Source of the DNA: Candidatus Izemoplasma sp.
Lineage (GTDB): Bacteria; Bacillota_I; Bacilli_A; Izemoplasmatales; Izemoplasmataceae
Assembly (NCBI GenBank): GCA_021736205.1
Contig: JAIPGF010000014.1
Span: forward strand, 1 to 36,103
DNA: 36,103 nt
Reading direction: 5' to 3'
The notes below the pieces were generated by a model that searched no databases, had not been told where the DNA came from, and was given only the letters and a program-made list of their open reading frames with translations. A program made the position numbers and the translations under genes. The stretch's first letter is position 1; each line of letters starts with the position of its first letter. Shown here one piece after another: positions 8,091 to 17,014 of this stretch.

Positions 8091-10711
8091 GATAACAAAG
8101 ACTTAATATGTGCAAGCGCTTCATCAACTTTATCGATGTTTTTGCCACCCGCTTGAGCCATATCAGGACGTCCTCCACCTCCACCACCAGTTATTTTAGC
8201 AGCTTCTTTTGCTAAGTTACCAGCGTGGTGATCTGTTGTACTTTTTACAATAAAGGTCACTTTACCACCAGAGATGTTTGCAATGACCACCACGCCATTT
8301 TTTAGATGATCCATTAATTTATCAGCAAGTGGTTTCAAGGCATTTTTATCAATATCTTCTAATTTTAATATGAGTGTGTTTCCTTCAACTTGCGCAAGAT
8401 ATTGGTCTAAATCTTCCATTGTTTTTTCTTTTTTAAGTTGTTCAAACTGTTTATTTAATTCTCTCACTTCTTGTGTAAAGCGTTCGAATTCATCTCGTTT
8501 ATCAATGATATCTTGATAACTTCCTTGGAATGTCTCATTGCGCTTAAAACTGAATGATAAATCAATAGATTGTTGTTTTGCTTCTGACAATATTTTCTCA
8601 ACTTTTTCTTCTAGTTTTTTAAATTCTTTATTGATACCAATAAACTGTTCTTTTAGATTTTTGACTGACTCATTTGCATGTCCAGTAATTCTATAAATTC
8701 CTGATCCTTTGCTCTCAATTGAAGCAATCGCAAATTGTTCAATATTGCCTGTATTAGAAACATGTGTTCCACCACATAAATCAATTGTGTATTTCATATT
8801 TACTACACGCACATCATCGTTATATTTTTCACCAAATTCAGCTACGGCTCCTAGTGCTTTGGCTTTTTCGATGGGCATTTCCTTTATTACAACTGGTATA
8901 CTTTCTAAAATACGTTCATTTACTAATTGTTCAACGCTAAGTAGTGTTTCTTCATCCAGACTATCATAATTATTGAAGTCAAAACGCAATGCTTTAGAAT
9001 TGACATTTGAGCCTTGTTGGCTAACATGGTCACCTAGTACTTCGCGAAGTGCACCAAATAGTAAATGTGTTGCTGAATGGTTATACATTGTAAGTTCCCT
9101 TGTTTTTTTATCTACTTTAGCAATTACTTTATCACCTGTTTTAAAAGAGTTTGTCTCAAGCAAATGTAAGAATTGACCATTTGGTAATTTTTGTACATCT
9201 AAAACAATGTATTCTTTATCATCTTTGACTAATACTCCTGCATCAGCAACTTGCCCACCACTTTCAGCATAAAACGGTGTTTCTTCCAAAACAACACCTG
9301 CAGTAAATGATTTTAGAATATGTGTTTCTTTTTTTAATGTGTCATATCCAATAAAGGTATCTTCTTCTTTAAATTTTAAATAAGCTTCATTTTGCTTGTT
9401 CATAGAAGTTGTGTCTTTTCTTGCATTCCTTGCGCGGTCTTTTTGTTTTTGCATTTCTTCTTTAAACCCGGCTTCATCAACTGTAAAGTTTGATTCCTCA
9501 GCAATTTCTTTTGTTAGTTCAATGGGGAATCCATAGGTGTCATAAAGGGTAAAAGCATCTTTTCCATTAATGATTGAGGTATCTGAATGTTTGATCAAAT
9601 CCTCTACCATTTTTTCACCTTTATCAAGAGTTTCTAAGAATTTTTCTTCTTCTATTTTAACGACTTTTTTAACCAAGTCTTGACTATCTTTTAATGCAGT
9701 ATAATACGTTCCCATTGCTTTAATAACATCATCCACAATTTCATGTAAGAACGGTTTATCAATATTCAGATATTTTCCGTGTTTTATAGCGCGTCTTAAA
9801 AGTCTACGTAGGACATATCCTCTACCTTCATTTGATAAAACAGCTCCATCACTTACAGCAAATGTTACTGTTCTGATGTGATCAGCAATGATTTTAAATT
9901 GTTTTTGTCCGGTATAATTAATACTAGTAAATTGTTCAATTCCTTTTATAATTGTCATGAATGTATCTGTTTCAAAGTTTGTTTTAACTTCTTGCATAAC
10001 ACAGGCCATGCGTTCTAATCCCATACCGGTATCTATATTCTTGTTTGGTAATTCTTTATAAGAACTTCTTTCCATTCCTTTTTTAGCATTAAATTGGGAA
10101 AAAACAATATTCCATATTTCTATAAATCGTTCGTTTTCAATATCATCTTTGATTAAATTGAGATCAAAAGGTCCATAATTCTTTCCTCGATCGAAAAAGA
10201 TTTCGGTATCCGGGCCGCAAGGTCCTTCGCCAATTTCCCAAAAATTCTGTGGAGATTTTATAAGATGTGTTTTATCAATTCCTACTTCTAACCAAGCTTG
10301 ATAGGTTTCTTCATCTGCTGGATAGACAGTAATATATAATTTATCTTTATCAAACGCAAAATAATTTTTGCTTGTAAGTAATTCAAAAGCCCAAGGTATA
10401 ATCTCATCTCTAAAATAATCACCAACAGAAAAGTTTCCTAACATTTCAAAAAATGTTTGGTGTCTCGCTGTATTTCCGACATTCTCAATATCATTTGTAC
10501 GGATACATTTTTGAGCATTTACTATACGAGGGTTTTTAGGGATTGTACGTCCGTCAAAATATTTTTTTAATGGGGCAACACCCGCGTTAATCCAAAGTAA
10601 TGTTGGATCATTAATTGGCACTAAGCTAGAACTTGGTTCTACTTTGTGTCCGCGTTCCTTAAAAAAATCTAACCACATTTGTCTGATTTCATCTGTTGTT
10701 AAGTGTTTCAT
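8087..10711 (-). CDS. alaS: Alanyl-tRNA synthetase
   Basis: An 874-residue full-length AlaRS charging tRNA-Ala. The class II catalytic domain occupies the N-terminus (motif 2 near NARHQTFFEMLGNFS, about 81-95; motif 3 near GMGLERM). The editing domain has the zinc-binding HxxxH at H545/H549 and CGGTH at C646/H650. The C-terminal C-Ala domain carries the glycine-rich segment GGGGGGRPDMAQ. All domains are intact, so editing of mischarged Ser/Gly is expected. Ribosome site AAGGAGATG precedes the ATG. Transcription is governed by a T-box leader with a GCU alanine specifier. alaS heads a long run down to trhP2, so uncharged tRNA-Ala may influence the tRNA-modification genes as well. Confidence 0.98.
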   Translation of the reverse strand: MKHLTTDEIRQMWLDFFKERGHKVEPSSSLVPINDPTLLWINAGVAPLKKYFDGRTIPKNPRIVNAQKCIRTNDIENVGNTARHQTFFEMLGNFSVGDYFRDEIIPWAFELLTSKNYFAFDKDKLYITVYPADEETYQAWLEVGIDKTHLIKSPQNFWEIGEGPCGPDTEIFFDRGKNYGPFDLNLIKDDIENERFIEIWNIVFSQFNAKKGMERSSYKELPNKNIDTGMGLERMACVMQEVKTNFETDTFMTIIKGIEQFTSINYTGQKQFKIIADHIRTVTFAVSDGAVLSNEGRGYVLRRLLRRAIKHGKYLNIDKPFLHEIVDDVIKAMGTYYTALKDSQDLVKKVVKIEEEKFLETLDKGEKMVEDLIKHSDTSIINGKDAFTLYDTYGFPIELTKEIAEESNFTVDEAGFKEEMQKQKDRARNARKDTTSMNKQNEAYLKFKEEDTFIGYDTLKKETHILKSFTAGVVLEETPFYAESGGQVADAGVLVKDDKEYIVLDVQKLPNGQFLHLLETNSFKTGDKVIAKVDKKTRELTMYNHSATHLLFGALREVLGDHVSQQGSNVNSKALRFDFNNYDSLDEETLLSVEQLVNERILESIPVVIKEMPIEKAKALGAVAEFGEKYNDDVRVVNMKYTIDLCGGTHVSNTGNIEQFAIASIESKGSGIYRITGHANESVKNLKEQFIGINKEFKKLEEKVEKILSEAKQQSIDLSFSFKRNETFQGSYQDIIDKRDEFERFTQEVRELNKQFEQLKKEKTMEDLDQYLAQVEGNTLILKLEDIDKNALKPLADKLMDHLKNGVVVIANISGGKVTFIVKSTTDHHAGNLAKEAAKITGGGGGGRPDMAQAGGKNIDKVDEALAHIKSLLS

Positions 10712-10729
10712 TTTTCACATCTCCTTTAT

Positions 10730-10945
10730 AAAAAAAGTCCGTCCTATTGAAAGGACGAACGTTATGTCCGTGGTACCACCTTAGTTCTAGTTTCCTAGCA
10801 CTTGTACTTTTAACGCAAGTTAACGGATAGTATTAATATCACTCAAAAGTAGCTTCAATATTATTTCTTCTTAGTTTTCACCAACCACTAAGTCTCTAGA
10901 ATAAGAAAATAATATTTACTTATCTTTGTCATTGATTTCAAATGT
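10730..10945 (-). promoter_or_regulatory. T-box riboswitch of alaS (Ala specifier GCU)
   Basis: The leader shows the T-box layout on the minus strand. A stem I pairs AATATTATTT (about 10906-10915) with AAATAATATT (about 10857-10866) and carries an inner CTTAGT/ACTAAG hairpin. The specifier GCT is at 10851-10853, in the context GAAGCTAC. The T-box AAGGTGGTACCACGG lies near 10768-10782, with TGGT able to pair with the ACCA end of tRNA-Ala. A terminator hairpin of GTTCGTCC/AGGACGGAC (about 10737-10761) is followed by seven T. Uncharged tRNA-Ala should favour the antiterminator and read-through into alaS. Confidence 0.93.
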
Positions 10946-10974
10946 ATTATACAAAAATTCAGGATAAAAAGCAA
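10946..10974 (-). promoter_or_regulatory. Promoter of the alaS T-box transcript
   Basis: TTGCTT (10969-10974) and a perfect TATAAT (10946-10951) on the minus strand are spaced by 17 bases, directly upstream of the T-box stem I. Confidence 0.75.
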
Positions 10975-10998
10975 CTCATTTATTCTTCTTATAATTGT

Positions 10999-13329
10999 TT
11001 AGTCATTTAAAAATGAGTATGGCGTAATCCCTTCAGCAATCTCTTCGCCAAGTGTATCAAATGGTATAGTCGGATCTTTAATTTGTTTCCTTTGTGTTTC
11101 TGAAGTATCTTTTTGAGTAACCTCTTCCTTTAATACGACAGATTTAATTTTACTATTTAACATCGTTTGACGTGGGTCATCAATACGTTTAACACCATAC
11201 TTAAATGCATCTAAGTCACCTATTAAAATAAGTTTTTCTTTAGCTCTAGTAACGGCTGTATAAAGTAATTTTCGTTTTAACATGATAGAATAACTTTTAA
11301 AAATAGGCAGAATTACAACTTTGTATTCATTCCCTTGAGATTTATGAATACTCATCGCATAAGCATGTTTCAAATGAATTAAGTCACCTTTTTTATATGA
11401 TACTTCATTGCCATCAAAATCAACTATTAAAGTTGATTCATCTTTTATTCCTATAACACTTCCTTGATCACCATTCATAATATTGTCTTCAATTTGATTG
11501 GTTAGTTGGATTACTTTGTCCCCAATTCTAAACAATCTCTCTCCATGAGTAATACTTTTTTCTTTATTTGGATTAAATTCTTCTTGAATGTTTTTATTTG
11601 TTGCATCAATACCTGTCTCTCCCCTATACATCGGAATCAATACTTGTATATCTTCTGTTAAAGAATATCCTTGATTAAGCAAGTAATGGATACTACTTAA
11701 TAATCGGTCTTGAAAATGATATTTTGTTTCCTTAACAAATAAGCGATCATCATAAACTGTTTCAATATCTTCGGGAATTTGACTATCGTTTATACTAAAG
11801 GCAAGATCAATAATATTAGAACCTTCTGCTTGTCGATGAATTTTTTCGAGCTTAACATAATCGATAAATTCAGAGGATAATAAATTCTTTAGTACTAGGC
11901 CTGGACCGACACTTGGTAGTTGGTTTTCATCTCCTACAATAATTACTTTGGTTGTTTTAGGGAGTGATTGAAATAATTGGGATGCCAAAAAGATATCAAT
12001 CATTGATGCCTCGTCAACTATAACAACGTCTGCATTAATTAAGTTATCTTTATTGTGCGTAAATTTCCCATCATAATTATATCCTAAAAAACGATGAATG
12101 GTTTCGGCATATAAATTAGTCGTTTCAGTCATACGTTTCGCAGCACGGCCAGTTGGTGCAATAAGTTTTATATCAAATAAAGGATCATTGTAGCGAATAG
12201 ATAATTGATGTAACTTAGAATAAACATAGACAATTCCTTTAATGACAGTCGTTTTACCCGTTCCTGGTCCACCTGTTAGAATAAACAAATTATGTTTGAT
12301 AGCTTTTTCTATTGCTTTCTTTTGTGTTTTAGTATAGGTTATCTCATGAATTTCTTCATAGAGTTCGATGTGTTTATAAATTGCTTTAGTAGAAAAAGAC
12401 TTAGATTCATGTGCTAATAACTCGTTTATTTTTTCTGCGATTGATGTCTCTGCATATTTAACGCTTGTTAAGAAAATCTTATCAGCTTGTTTAACAAAAT
12501 GTCCTTCTTCAATCAATTCATTAATAAAGGTATTTAGTTCATCTTCTGTAATGCGCTGTTCCGTTTTATTAATGGCATTTAATAATAAATTTTGAAGTTG
12601 ATCTAAATATAAGAATGTGTGGCCATATTTCGTTCCCATTAAGTTATATAAATAAACAATCATCGCTTTAATTCGGAGTGGATCATCTTCTTTTATCCCC
12701 ATGTTTTTTGCAATTTTATCAGCCCGGTCAAAGCCAATACCATCAATATCATATATCAATTGATATGGGTTTTTTTCAATAATCGCAATGGTTTCATTTT
12801 GGTAAAACTTATAAATACGCATTGCCATTTTTGGAGAAATATTATAAGAATAAAGTTTAATTAATATATTTTCAGTGGCTTTGTTGTCAAATAACCCCTC
12901 TTTTATCGTCTGTTTTTGCGTTGATGATAGTTTTTTTATGCTATCTAAAACACTTGGATCATCCATAATAGACTTAATGGTATCTTTTCCAAGTTTATTA
13001 ACTATGCGTGTAGCAGTTTTAATCCCAACACCAGAAAATAAATCACTACTTAAATAATCTATTAGGCCAGTAATAGAGGTATCACCTATTTTTTCTAATG
13101 AGCTCACTTGATATTGCAGCCCATATTTAGGGTGTTCTTTAAATTCTCCATAAAATTTAATTTCGTCTCCTCGCATGGGACGCGGGAAATATCCGGTGAC
13201 TGTTTGATAATCATCTTCAAAAAAGAGATTGTTTGTCTCGTCGGTATCTGTTACTTTTAATTTTAAGATTGTGAATGAATTTTCCTCGCTATGAAAAATA
13301 ATTGCTTTGATAATACCTTGCATATACAT
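10999..13329 (-). CDS. recD2: RecD2-type ATP-dependent DNA helicase
   Basis: A 776-residue SF1B 5'-3' DNA helicase of the RecD2/YrrC type, the form found without RecB and RecC. The long N-terminal region (about 1-320) contains the OB-like segment and helix-hairpin-helix repeats (LFSGVGIKTATRIV near 100 and IDGIGFDRADKIA near 195). Walker A is GGPGTGKTT around residue 359, Walker B is VVIVDEASM, and the UvrD-C-like end carries AMSIHKSQGNEY. It probably acts in DNA repair and replication fork maintenance. The start is preceded by GGTGAT and a TATAAT about 20 bases further up. It lies just upstream of the alaS leader, as yrrC does near alaS in Bacillus. Confidence 0.94.
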   Translation of the reverse strand: MYMQGIIKAIIFHSEENSFTILKLKVTDTDETNNLFFEDDYQTVTGYFPRPMRGDEIKFYGEFKEHPKYGLQYQVSSLEKIGDTSITGLIDYLSSDLFSGVGIKTATRIVNKLGKDTIKSIMDDPSVLDSIKKLSSTQKQTIKEGLFDNKATENILIKLYSYNISPKMAMRIYKFYQNETIAIIEKNPYQLIYDIDGIGFDRADKIAKNMGIKEDDPLRIKAMIVYLYNLMGTKYGHTFLYLDQLQNLLLNAINKTEQRITEDELNTFINELIEEGHFVKQADKIFLTSVKYAETSIAEKINELLAHESKSFSTKAIYKHIELYEEIHEITYTKTQKKAIEKAIKHNLFILTGGPGTGKTTVIKGIVYVYSKLHQLSIRYNDPLFDIKLIAPTGRAAKRMTETTNLYAETIHRFLGYNYDGKFTHNKDNLINADVVIVDEASMIDIFLASQLFQSLPKTTKVIIVGDENQLPSVGPGLVLKNLLSSEFIDYVKLEKIHRQAEGSNIIDLAFSINDSQIPEDIETVYDDRLFVKETKYHFQDRLLSSIHYLLNQGYSLTEDIQVLIPMYRGETGIDATNKNIQEEFNPNKEKSITHGERLFRIGDKVIQLTNQIEDNIMNGDQGSVIGIKDESTLIVDFDGNEVSYKKGDLIHLKHAYAMSIHKSQGNEYKVVILPIFKSYSIMLKRKLLYTAVTRAKEKLILIGDLDAFKYGVKRIDDPRQTMLNSKIKSVVLKEEVTQKDTSETQRKQIKDPTIPFDTLGEEIAEGITPYSFLND

Positions 13330-13389
13330 TTAAATCACCATGTCTATTATATCATAAATTTTGACGAATTGATTTGAAAAAAACTAAAT

Positions 13390-13424
13390 TTTTTAAATAA
13401 AAAAGGCGGTAAAATTACCGCCTT
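13390..13424 (-). terminator. Terminator after gap
   Basis: A strong hairpin AAGGCGGTAA/TTACCGCCTT (13403-13424) is followed on the minus strand by six T. It ends the gap transcript. Confidence 0.9.
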
Positions 13425-13436
13425 AATATATAAAAT

Positions 13437-14450
13437 TTATTTTAAATCTTTTGCTAAATAAGCCATTGTACGAATCATTTGTGCAGTATAACTCATTTCA
13501 TTATCGTACCATGATAGAACTTTTACCATTTTTGTTCCATTTGATTCAATAACACGTGTCATTTGTGCATCGAATAATGATCCATAATGGATTCCTATTG
13601 TATCACTTGAAACGATTGGATCTTCAGTATATCCAAGTGTTTCGTTAGTAGCATCTTTCATTGCTTTGTTAACGTCTTCTACAGTTACATCTTTTTCAAG
13701 TTCAACGACTAAATCAACAACTGATCCAGTAATTGTTGGTACACGCATTGCCATACCATCTAATTTACCATCAATTTCAGGTAACACTTTTCCAACTGCA
13801 ACTGCAGCTCCAGTAGATGTTGGTACAATGTTTGCTGCTGCTGCACGACCACGACGTGCGTTAATTCCTTTTGGATGTGGTGCATCTAATGTGTTTTGAT
13901 TGTTTGTATATGAGTGGACAGTTGTCATAAATCCAGCTTTTAAACCAAAGTTATCATTTAACACTTTAACAATAGGTGCTAAACAGTTTGTTGTACAAGA
14001 AGCACCATCAACAACAGTTTCACTTCCATCAAGAGTATCATGATTAACATTATATACAATTGATTTCATGTCACCTTTTCCAGGTGCACTAATCATAACT
14101 TTTTTTGCTCCAGCTTTAATATGTTTTTCTGCTAATTTCTTTTCTCTAAAGAATCCTGTACATTCTAAGACAACTTCTACACCTAACTTCTTCCAAGGTA
14201 GATCTTCTGGGTCTTTTTCTGAATAAACTTTTACAGCGGTTCCATCAAAGACAATACTCTCATCTTCAACTTTGATTTTATCGGGATAAAATCTCCCTTG
14301 TGCTGTATCATATTTTAGTAAATGTGCAAGTGTTTCTGCATCTGTTAAATCGTTGATTGCAACGATTTCAAACTCTGGTTTTTGGCTCATAATACGGTAC
14401 GCAGCGCGCCCAATACGACCAAAACCGTTAATAGCAACTTTAATAGCCAT
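13437..14450 (-). CDS. gap: Glyceraldehyde-3-phosphate dehydrogenase, type I
   Basis: A 337-residue NAD-linked GAPDH, the glycolytic enzyme making 1,3-bisphosphoglycerate. The Rossmann start is [11 protein letters not shown] (5-15). The catalytic cysteine is C152 in GASCTTNC, with its partner histidine in TVHSYTNNQ about 27 residues later. NDLTDAE at 33-39 follows the first beta-strand as in NAD-preferring glycolytic enzymes. The C-terminal [13 protein letters not shown] is typical. The codon choice looks biased toward a few codons, as expected for a highly expressed gene. It stands alone with a strong AGGAGG site, its own promoter, a cre-like site upstream and a strong terminator. Confidence 0.98.
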   Translation of the reverse strand: MAIKVAINGFGRIGRAAYRIMSQKPEFEIVAINDLTDAETLAHLLKYDTAQGRFYPDKIKVEDESIVFDGTAVKVYSEKDPEDLPWKKLGVEVVLECTGFFREKKLAEKHIKAGAKKVMISAPGKGDMKSIVYNVNHDTLDGSETVVDGASCTTNCLAPIVKVLNDNFGLKAGFMTTVHSYTNNQNTLDAPHPKGINARRGRAAAANIVPTSTGAAVAVGKVLPEIDGKLDGMAMRVPTITGSVVDLVVELEKDVTVEDVNKAMKDATNETLGYTEDPIVSSDTIGIHYGSLFDAQMTRVIESNGTKMVKVLSWYDNEMSYTAQMIRTMAYLAKDLK

Positions 14451-14483
14451 TTTATTCCTCCTATTTTATTTTATCTCATCTAT

Positions 14484-14512
14484 ATTATAATTGTTTTAGT
14501 TAGTAATTACAA
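14484..14512 (-). promoter_or_regulatory. Promoter of gap
   Basis: TTGTAA (14507-14512) and TATAAT (14484-14489), minus strand, spaced by exactly 17 bases; transcription should start near 14477. Confidence 0.75.
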
Positions 14513-14527
14513 CCATTAAGGCAAGAT

Positions 14528-14541
14528 AGTAAACGCTTTCT
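14528..14541 (-). promoter_or_regulatory. cre-like site (possible CcpA operator) upstream of gap
   Basis: AGAAAGCGTTTACT on the minus strand matches 12 of 14 positions of the Bacillus catabolite-responsive element TGWAANCGNTNWCA; only the outermost pair differs, and it stays symmetric. Its centre lies about 58 bases upstream of the predicted gap start, a distance known for CcpA-activated promoters. No ccpA gene is in the window. Confidence 0.4.
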
Positions 14542-14546
14542 TAATG

Positions 14547-14577
14547 AAAAAGAAAAAAAGTTGACAATTGTCAACTT
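14547..14577 (-). terminator. Terminator after spx
   Basis: A perfect 20-base palindrome (14558-14577, arms AAGTTGACAA/TTGTCAACTT) overlaps the spx stop codon and is followed by seven T on the minus strand. Confidence 0.85.
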
Positions 14578-15049
14578 AAGTTCTTATAGCTTTTTGCTCT
14601 TCTTTTTCGCGTAACTCTCTAAAGTAAATATCTAATGCGCTTTGGTAATCACAATCTTGTCCTTTTTCGCATGTGGTACACATAATAATTTCACGTAAGC
14701 GTTTAGGAATGAACGTTCTAATTTCGTCCGAGTTGTAACCAACTTGCATTTTTTTATCATCAATAATTATTGGTCTTCTTAAAATACTGGGGTTTTTAAT
14801 AATAAAATCAGTTAAATCATTCATTGACATCTCTTCAATATCTGTAATTTGTTCTTGAAATACTTTAGATCTTGTGGATATTATATCCTCAAACCCATTC
14901 ATGGTATTTTTAAGCATTAGCAAAATATCGTCTCTCGTTAATTTTATATTAAATATGTTTTTCTCACGATATTCGATGCGGTGATCTTCAAACCATTTCT
15001 TCGCTTTTCTACAAGAAGAGCAACTTGGTGTAGTGTAAATTTGTAACAT
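14576..15049 (-). CDS. spx: Spx/ArsC-family RNA polymerase-binding regulator
   Basis: A 157-residue Spx-type protein. Counting from the chosen start, the redox CxxC is C10/C13 (TPSCSSC), the polymerase-contact glycine is G52 (NGFEDIISTRS), and R91/R92 (LRRPII) and QVGYNSDEIRTFIP complete the Spx pattern. Spx proteins bind the RNA polymerase alpha C-terminal domain and control thiol-stress genes. The ATG at 15047-15049 follows AGGTGAT at the right distance; the GTG three codons upstream lies within that site. Bacillus Spx ends near residue 131. This protein continues for about 26 residues with a second cysteine group C124-x2-C127-x5-C133, a possible metal or redox site. ArsC arsenate reductase is less likely given G52 and the CxxC. 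Confidence 0.88.
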   Translation of the reverse strand: MLQIYTTPSCSSCRKAKKWFEDHRIEYREKNIFNIKLTRDDILLMLKNTMNGFEDIISTRSKVFQEQITDIEEMSMNDLTDFIIKNPSILRRPIIIDDKKMQVGYNSDEIRTFIPKRLREIIMCTTCEKGQDCDYQSALDIYFRELREKEEQKAIRT

Positions 15050-15105
15050 TTTTATCACCTATCTTTTTTTATAATTTTTCTAATGTAATTCATTGGTGCA
15101 CTATA

Positions 15106-15133
15106 AGTATAACATATATTGATAAACATTCAA
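15106..15133 (-). promoter_or_regulatory. Promoter of spx
   Basis: TTGAAT (15128-15133) and TATACT (15106-15111) on the minus strand with a 16-base spacer, divergent from the pepF promoter. Confidence 0.5.
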
Positions 15134-15155
15134 CTACATTTTTTAAAGTTTTTCT

Positions 15156-15184
15156 ATTTACGCACATACCAATTGTGTTATAAT
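15156..15184 (+). promoter_or_regulatory. Promoter of pepF
   Basis: A perfect TATAAT (15179-15184) with a modest -35 (ATTTAC at 17 bases or TTTACG at 16). The ribosome site AAAAGGAGG follows closely. Confidence 0.6.
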
Positions 15185-15208
15185 TAATAAGGAAAAGGAG
15201 GCACAAAT

Positions 15209-16969
15209 ATGAACTGGGACTTAACACGTTTATACAAGTCTGACGAGGCTTGGCAAAAAGAATATGACTACTTGAATAAGGTGATTGGTTCGTTAGACCA
15301 ATTTAAAGGAAAATTACAAGATTTTGATCAGTTTAAGGCATATTATGAATTACAAAAAGAAATAAGCGAGAAAATCATGAAGGCATATCAATATGCTGCA
15401 CTAAAATCAGATTTGAATAAAAAAGATACAAAAAATGCAGCTCGCGTTCAAAAAATGTCATTTTTATTAAGTAAATTAGGTAAAATTACAAGTTTTGATT
15501 CACCTGAAATTCTTTCTTTAGGGAAAGTAAAAGTTTTATCTTTTATTAATAAAGATAAGGTTTTAGAAGAATATCGTTTTTCTATTGAAAATCTATTTAG
15601 AAAACAAAAGCACGTTCTTGATGAAAAAAGTGAGTCTTTACTCGCTAACTTTAATCAATTAAATAATCAAGGAAGAGAAACATATAGTGCACTTGCGGTA
15701 GCTGATAAAGAAGCAAAATTTGTTACCTTAGAAAATGGCGAAGAAATCAAGGTAACATCAGGTAATTTTAGAAGTTATCTAGCGGATTTAGATCAGCCAA
15801 AAGATCGTAAAAAGGTTTTTGAAGCTATTTTCACATTATACAACGAAAATAAAAATACCTTTGCGCAAATTTATAATACCGTTTTACAGCGTGATATAGC
15901 TAATATGAAAAGTAGAGACTATGCTTCTTCGTTGGAATCTTATTTATTTGCCAATAATATTCCGCTTGATGTTTACCATAATTTAATTGACGTTGCATCA
16001 AATAATACCGATGTCGTAAAAAGATACTACAAATTAAGAAAAGAACACTTAGGGTTAAAGAAACATCACACATATGATCGTTTTATTCCACTTGCAACAA
16101 GTAAATCAAAGTTTGAATTTGATGAAGCAAAAAAATTATTTTTTGAGTCAATCAGTCATCTAAGTGAAGAATTTCAAACAAAAGCAAAAAGCGCTTTGTC
16201 AGATGGCTATGTAGATGTTTATGAAAAAGACGGAAAACGAACAGGTGCTTATTCATGGAGTTCTATCAATAATCATCCCTATATTTTACTTAATTATGAT
16301 AACACATTAAATAATGTCTTTACTGTGGCACACGAAGCTGGTCATTCAATGCATTCATTATTTAGTATGGAAAGCCAACCTGTCGCAACACAAAACTATA
16401 CAATTTTTGTTGCTGAAGTTGCCTCAACCTTTAATGAACATAATCTACTTGATTATTTTATTAATAAGAAAAACGCATCAAAAGAAGATAAAATTGCTTT
16501 ATTACAACAATCTATTGATGATATTTTAGGTACCTTTTATAGACAAACGTTGTTTGCTGCTTATGAATTAAAAGCCCATGAACTTGCTGAACAAGGCACA
16601 CCAATTACTCATGATGCTTTATCAGATATTATGATTGACTTATATAAATCATATTATGATATTGACATTACTGAGGAGGAAGTTAAACAATATGTTTGGG
16701 CTTATATACCTCATTTATTCTATACACCATTTTATGTCTATCAATATGCGACAAGTTTTGCTGCATCGTTAAAACTCTATGAATTAGTAAAAGAGGATCC
16801 CAAAAATATTGACAAACATATTTCTCTCTTAAAATCTGGTGGAAATGATTATCCTGTTGAACAAGTTAAAAAAACAGGAATTGACCTAACAACCAAAGAA
16901 CCATTTATGGCAGTTGTTGATCGATTAAAAACATTAGTTGATGAGTTAGAACTTGCATTAAAAGAATAA
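15209..16969 (+). CDS. pepF: Oligoendopeptidase F (M3 family)
   Basis: A 586-residue cytoplasmic zinc metallopeptidase that degrades oligopeptides. The zinc motif HEAGH lies at 375-379 (VAHEAGHSMHS), with the third ligand expected in the following EVASTFNEH segment. The N-terminal helical region and the C-terminal end with HLFYTPFYVYQYATS are those of PepF. Slightly shorter than the usual 600 or so residues. An AAGGAGG site and own promoter precede it. In an auxotrophic organism it would supply amino acids from imported peptides. PepF is also known to cut short signalling peptides in Bacillus, which is worth noting because a candidate peptide signal gene lies 1.7 kb downstream; any link is inference. 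Confidence 0.96.
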   Translation: MNWDLTRLYKSDEAWQKEYDYLNKVIGSLDQFKGKLQDFDQFKAYYELQKEISEKIMKAYQYAALKSDLNKKDTKNAARVQKMSFLLSKLGKITSFDSPEILSLGKVKVLSFINKDKVLEEYRFSIENLFRKQKHVLDEKSESLLANFNQLNNQGRETYSALAVADKEAKFVTLENGEEIKVTSGNFRSYLADLDQPKDRKKVFEAIFTLYNENKNTFAQIYNTVLQRDIANMKSRDYASSLESYLFANNIPLDVYHNLIDVASNNTDVVKRYYKLRKEHLGLKKHHTYDRFIPLATSKSKFEFDEAKKLFFESISHLSEEFQTKAKSALSDGYVDVYEKDGKRTGAYSWSSINNHPYILLNYDNTLNNVFTVAHEAGHSMHSLFSMESQPVATQNYTIFVAEVASTFNEHNLLDYFINKKNASKEDKIALLQQSIDDILGTFYRQTLFAAYELKAHELAEQGTPITHDALSDIMIDLYKSYYDIDITEEEVKQYVWAYIPHLFYTPFYVYQYATSFAASLKLYELVKEDPKNIDKHISLLKSGGNDYPVEQVKKTGIDLTTKEPFMAVVDRLKTLVDELELALKE

Positions 16970-16985
16970 CTGTTGTATTATTATT

Positions 16986-17014
16986 TTGAAATTGATGATT
17001 AGAAAGAGTAATAT
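16986..17014 (+). promoter_or_regulatory. Promoter of the trpS T-box transcript
   Basis: TTGAAA (16986-16991) and TAATAT (17009-17014), 17 bases apart, just after the pepF stop codon and before the T-box leader. Confidence 0.6.
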
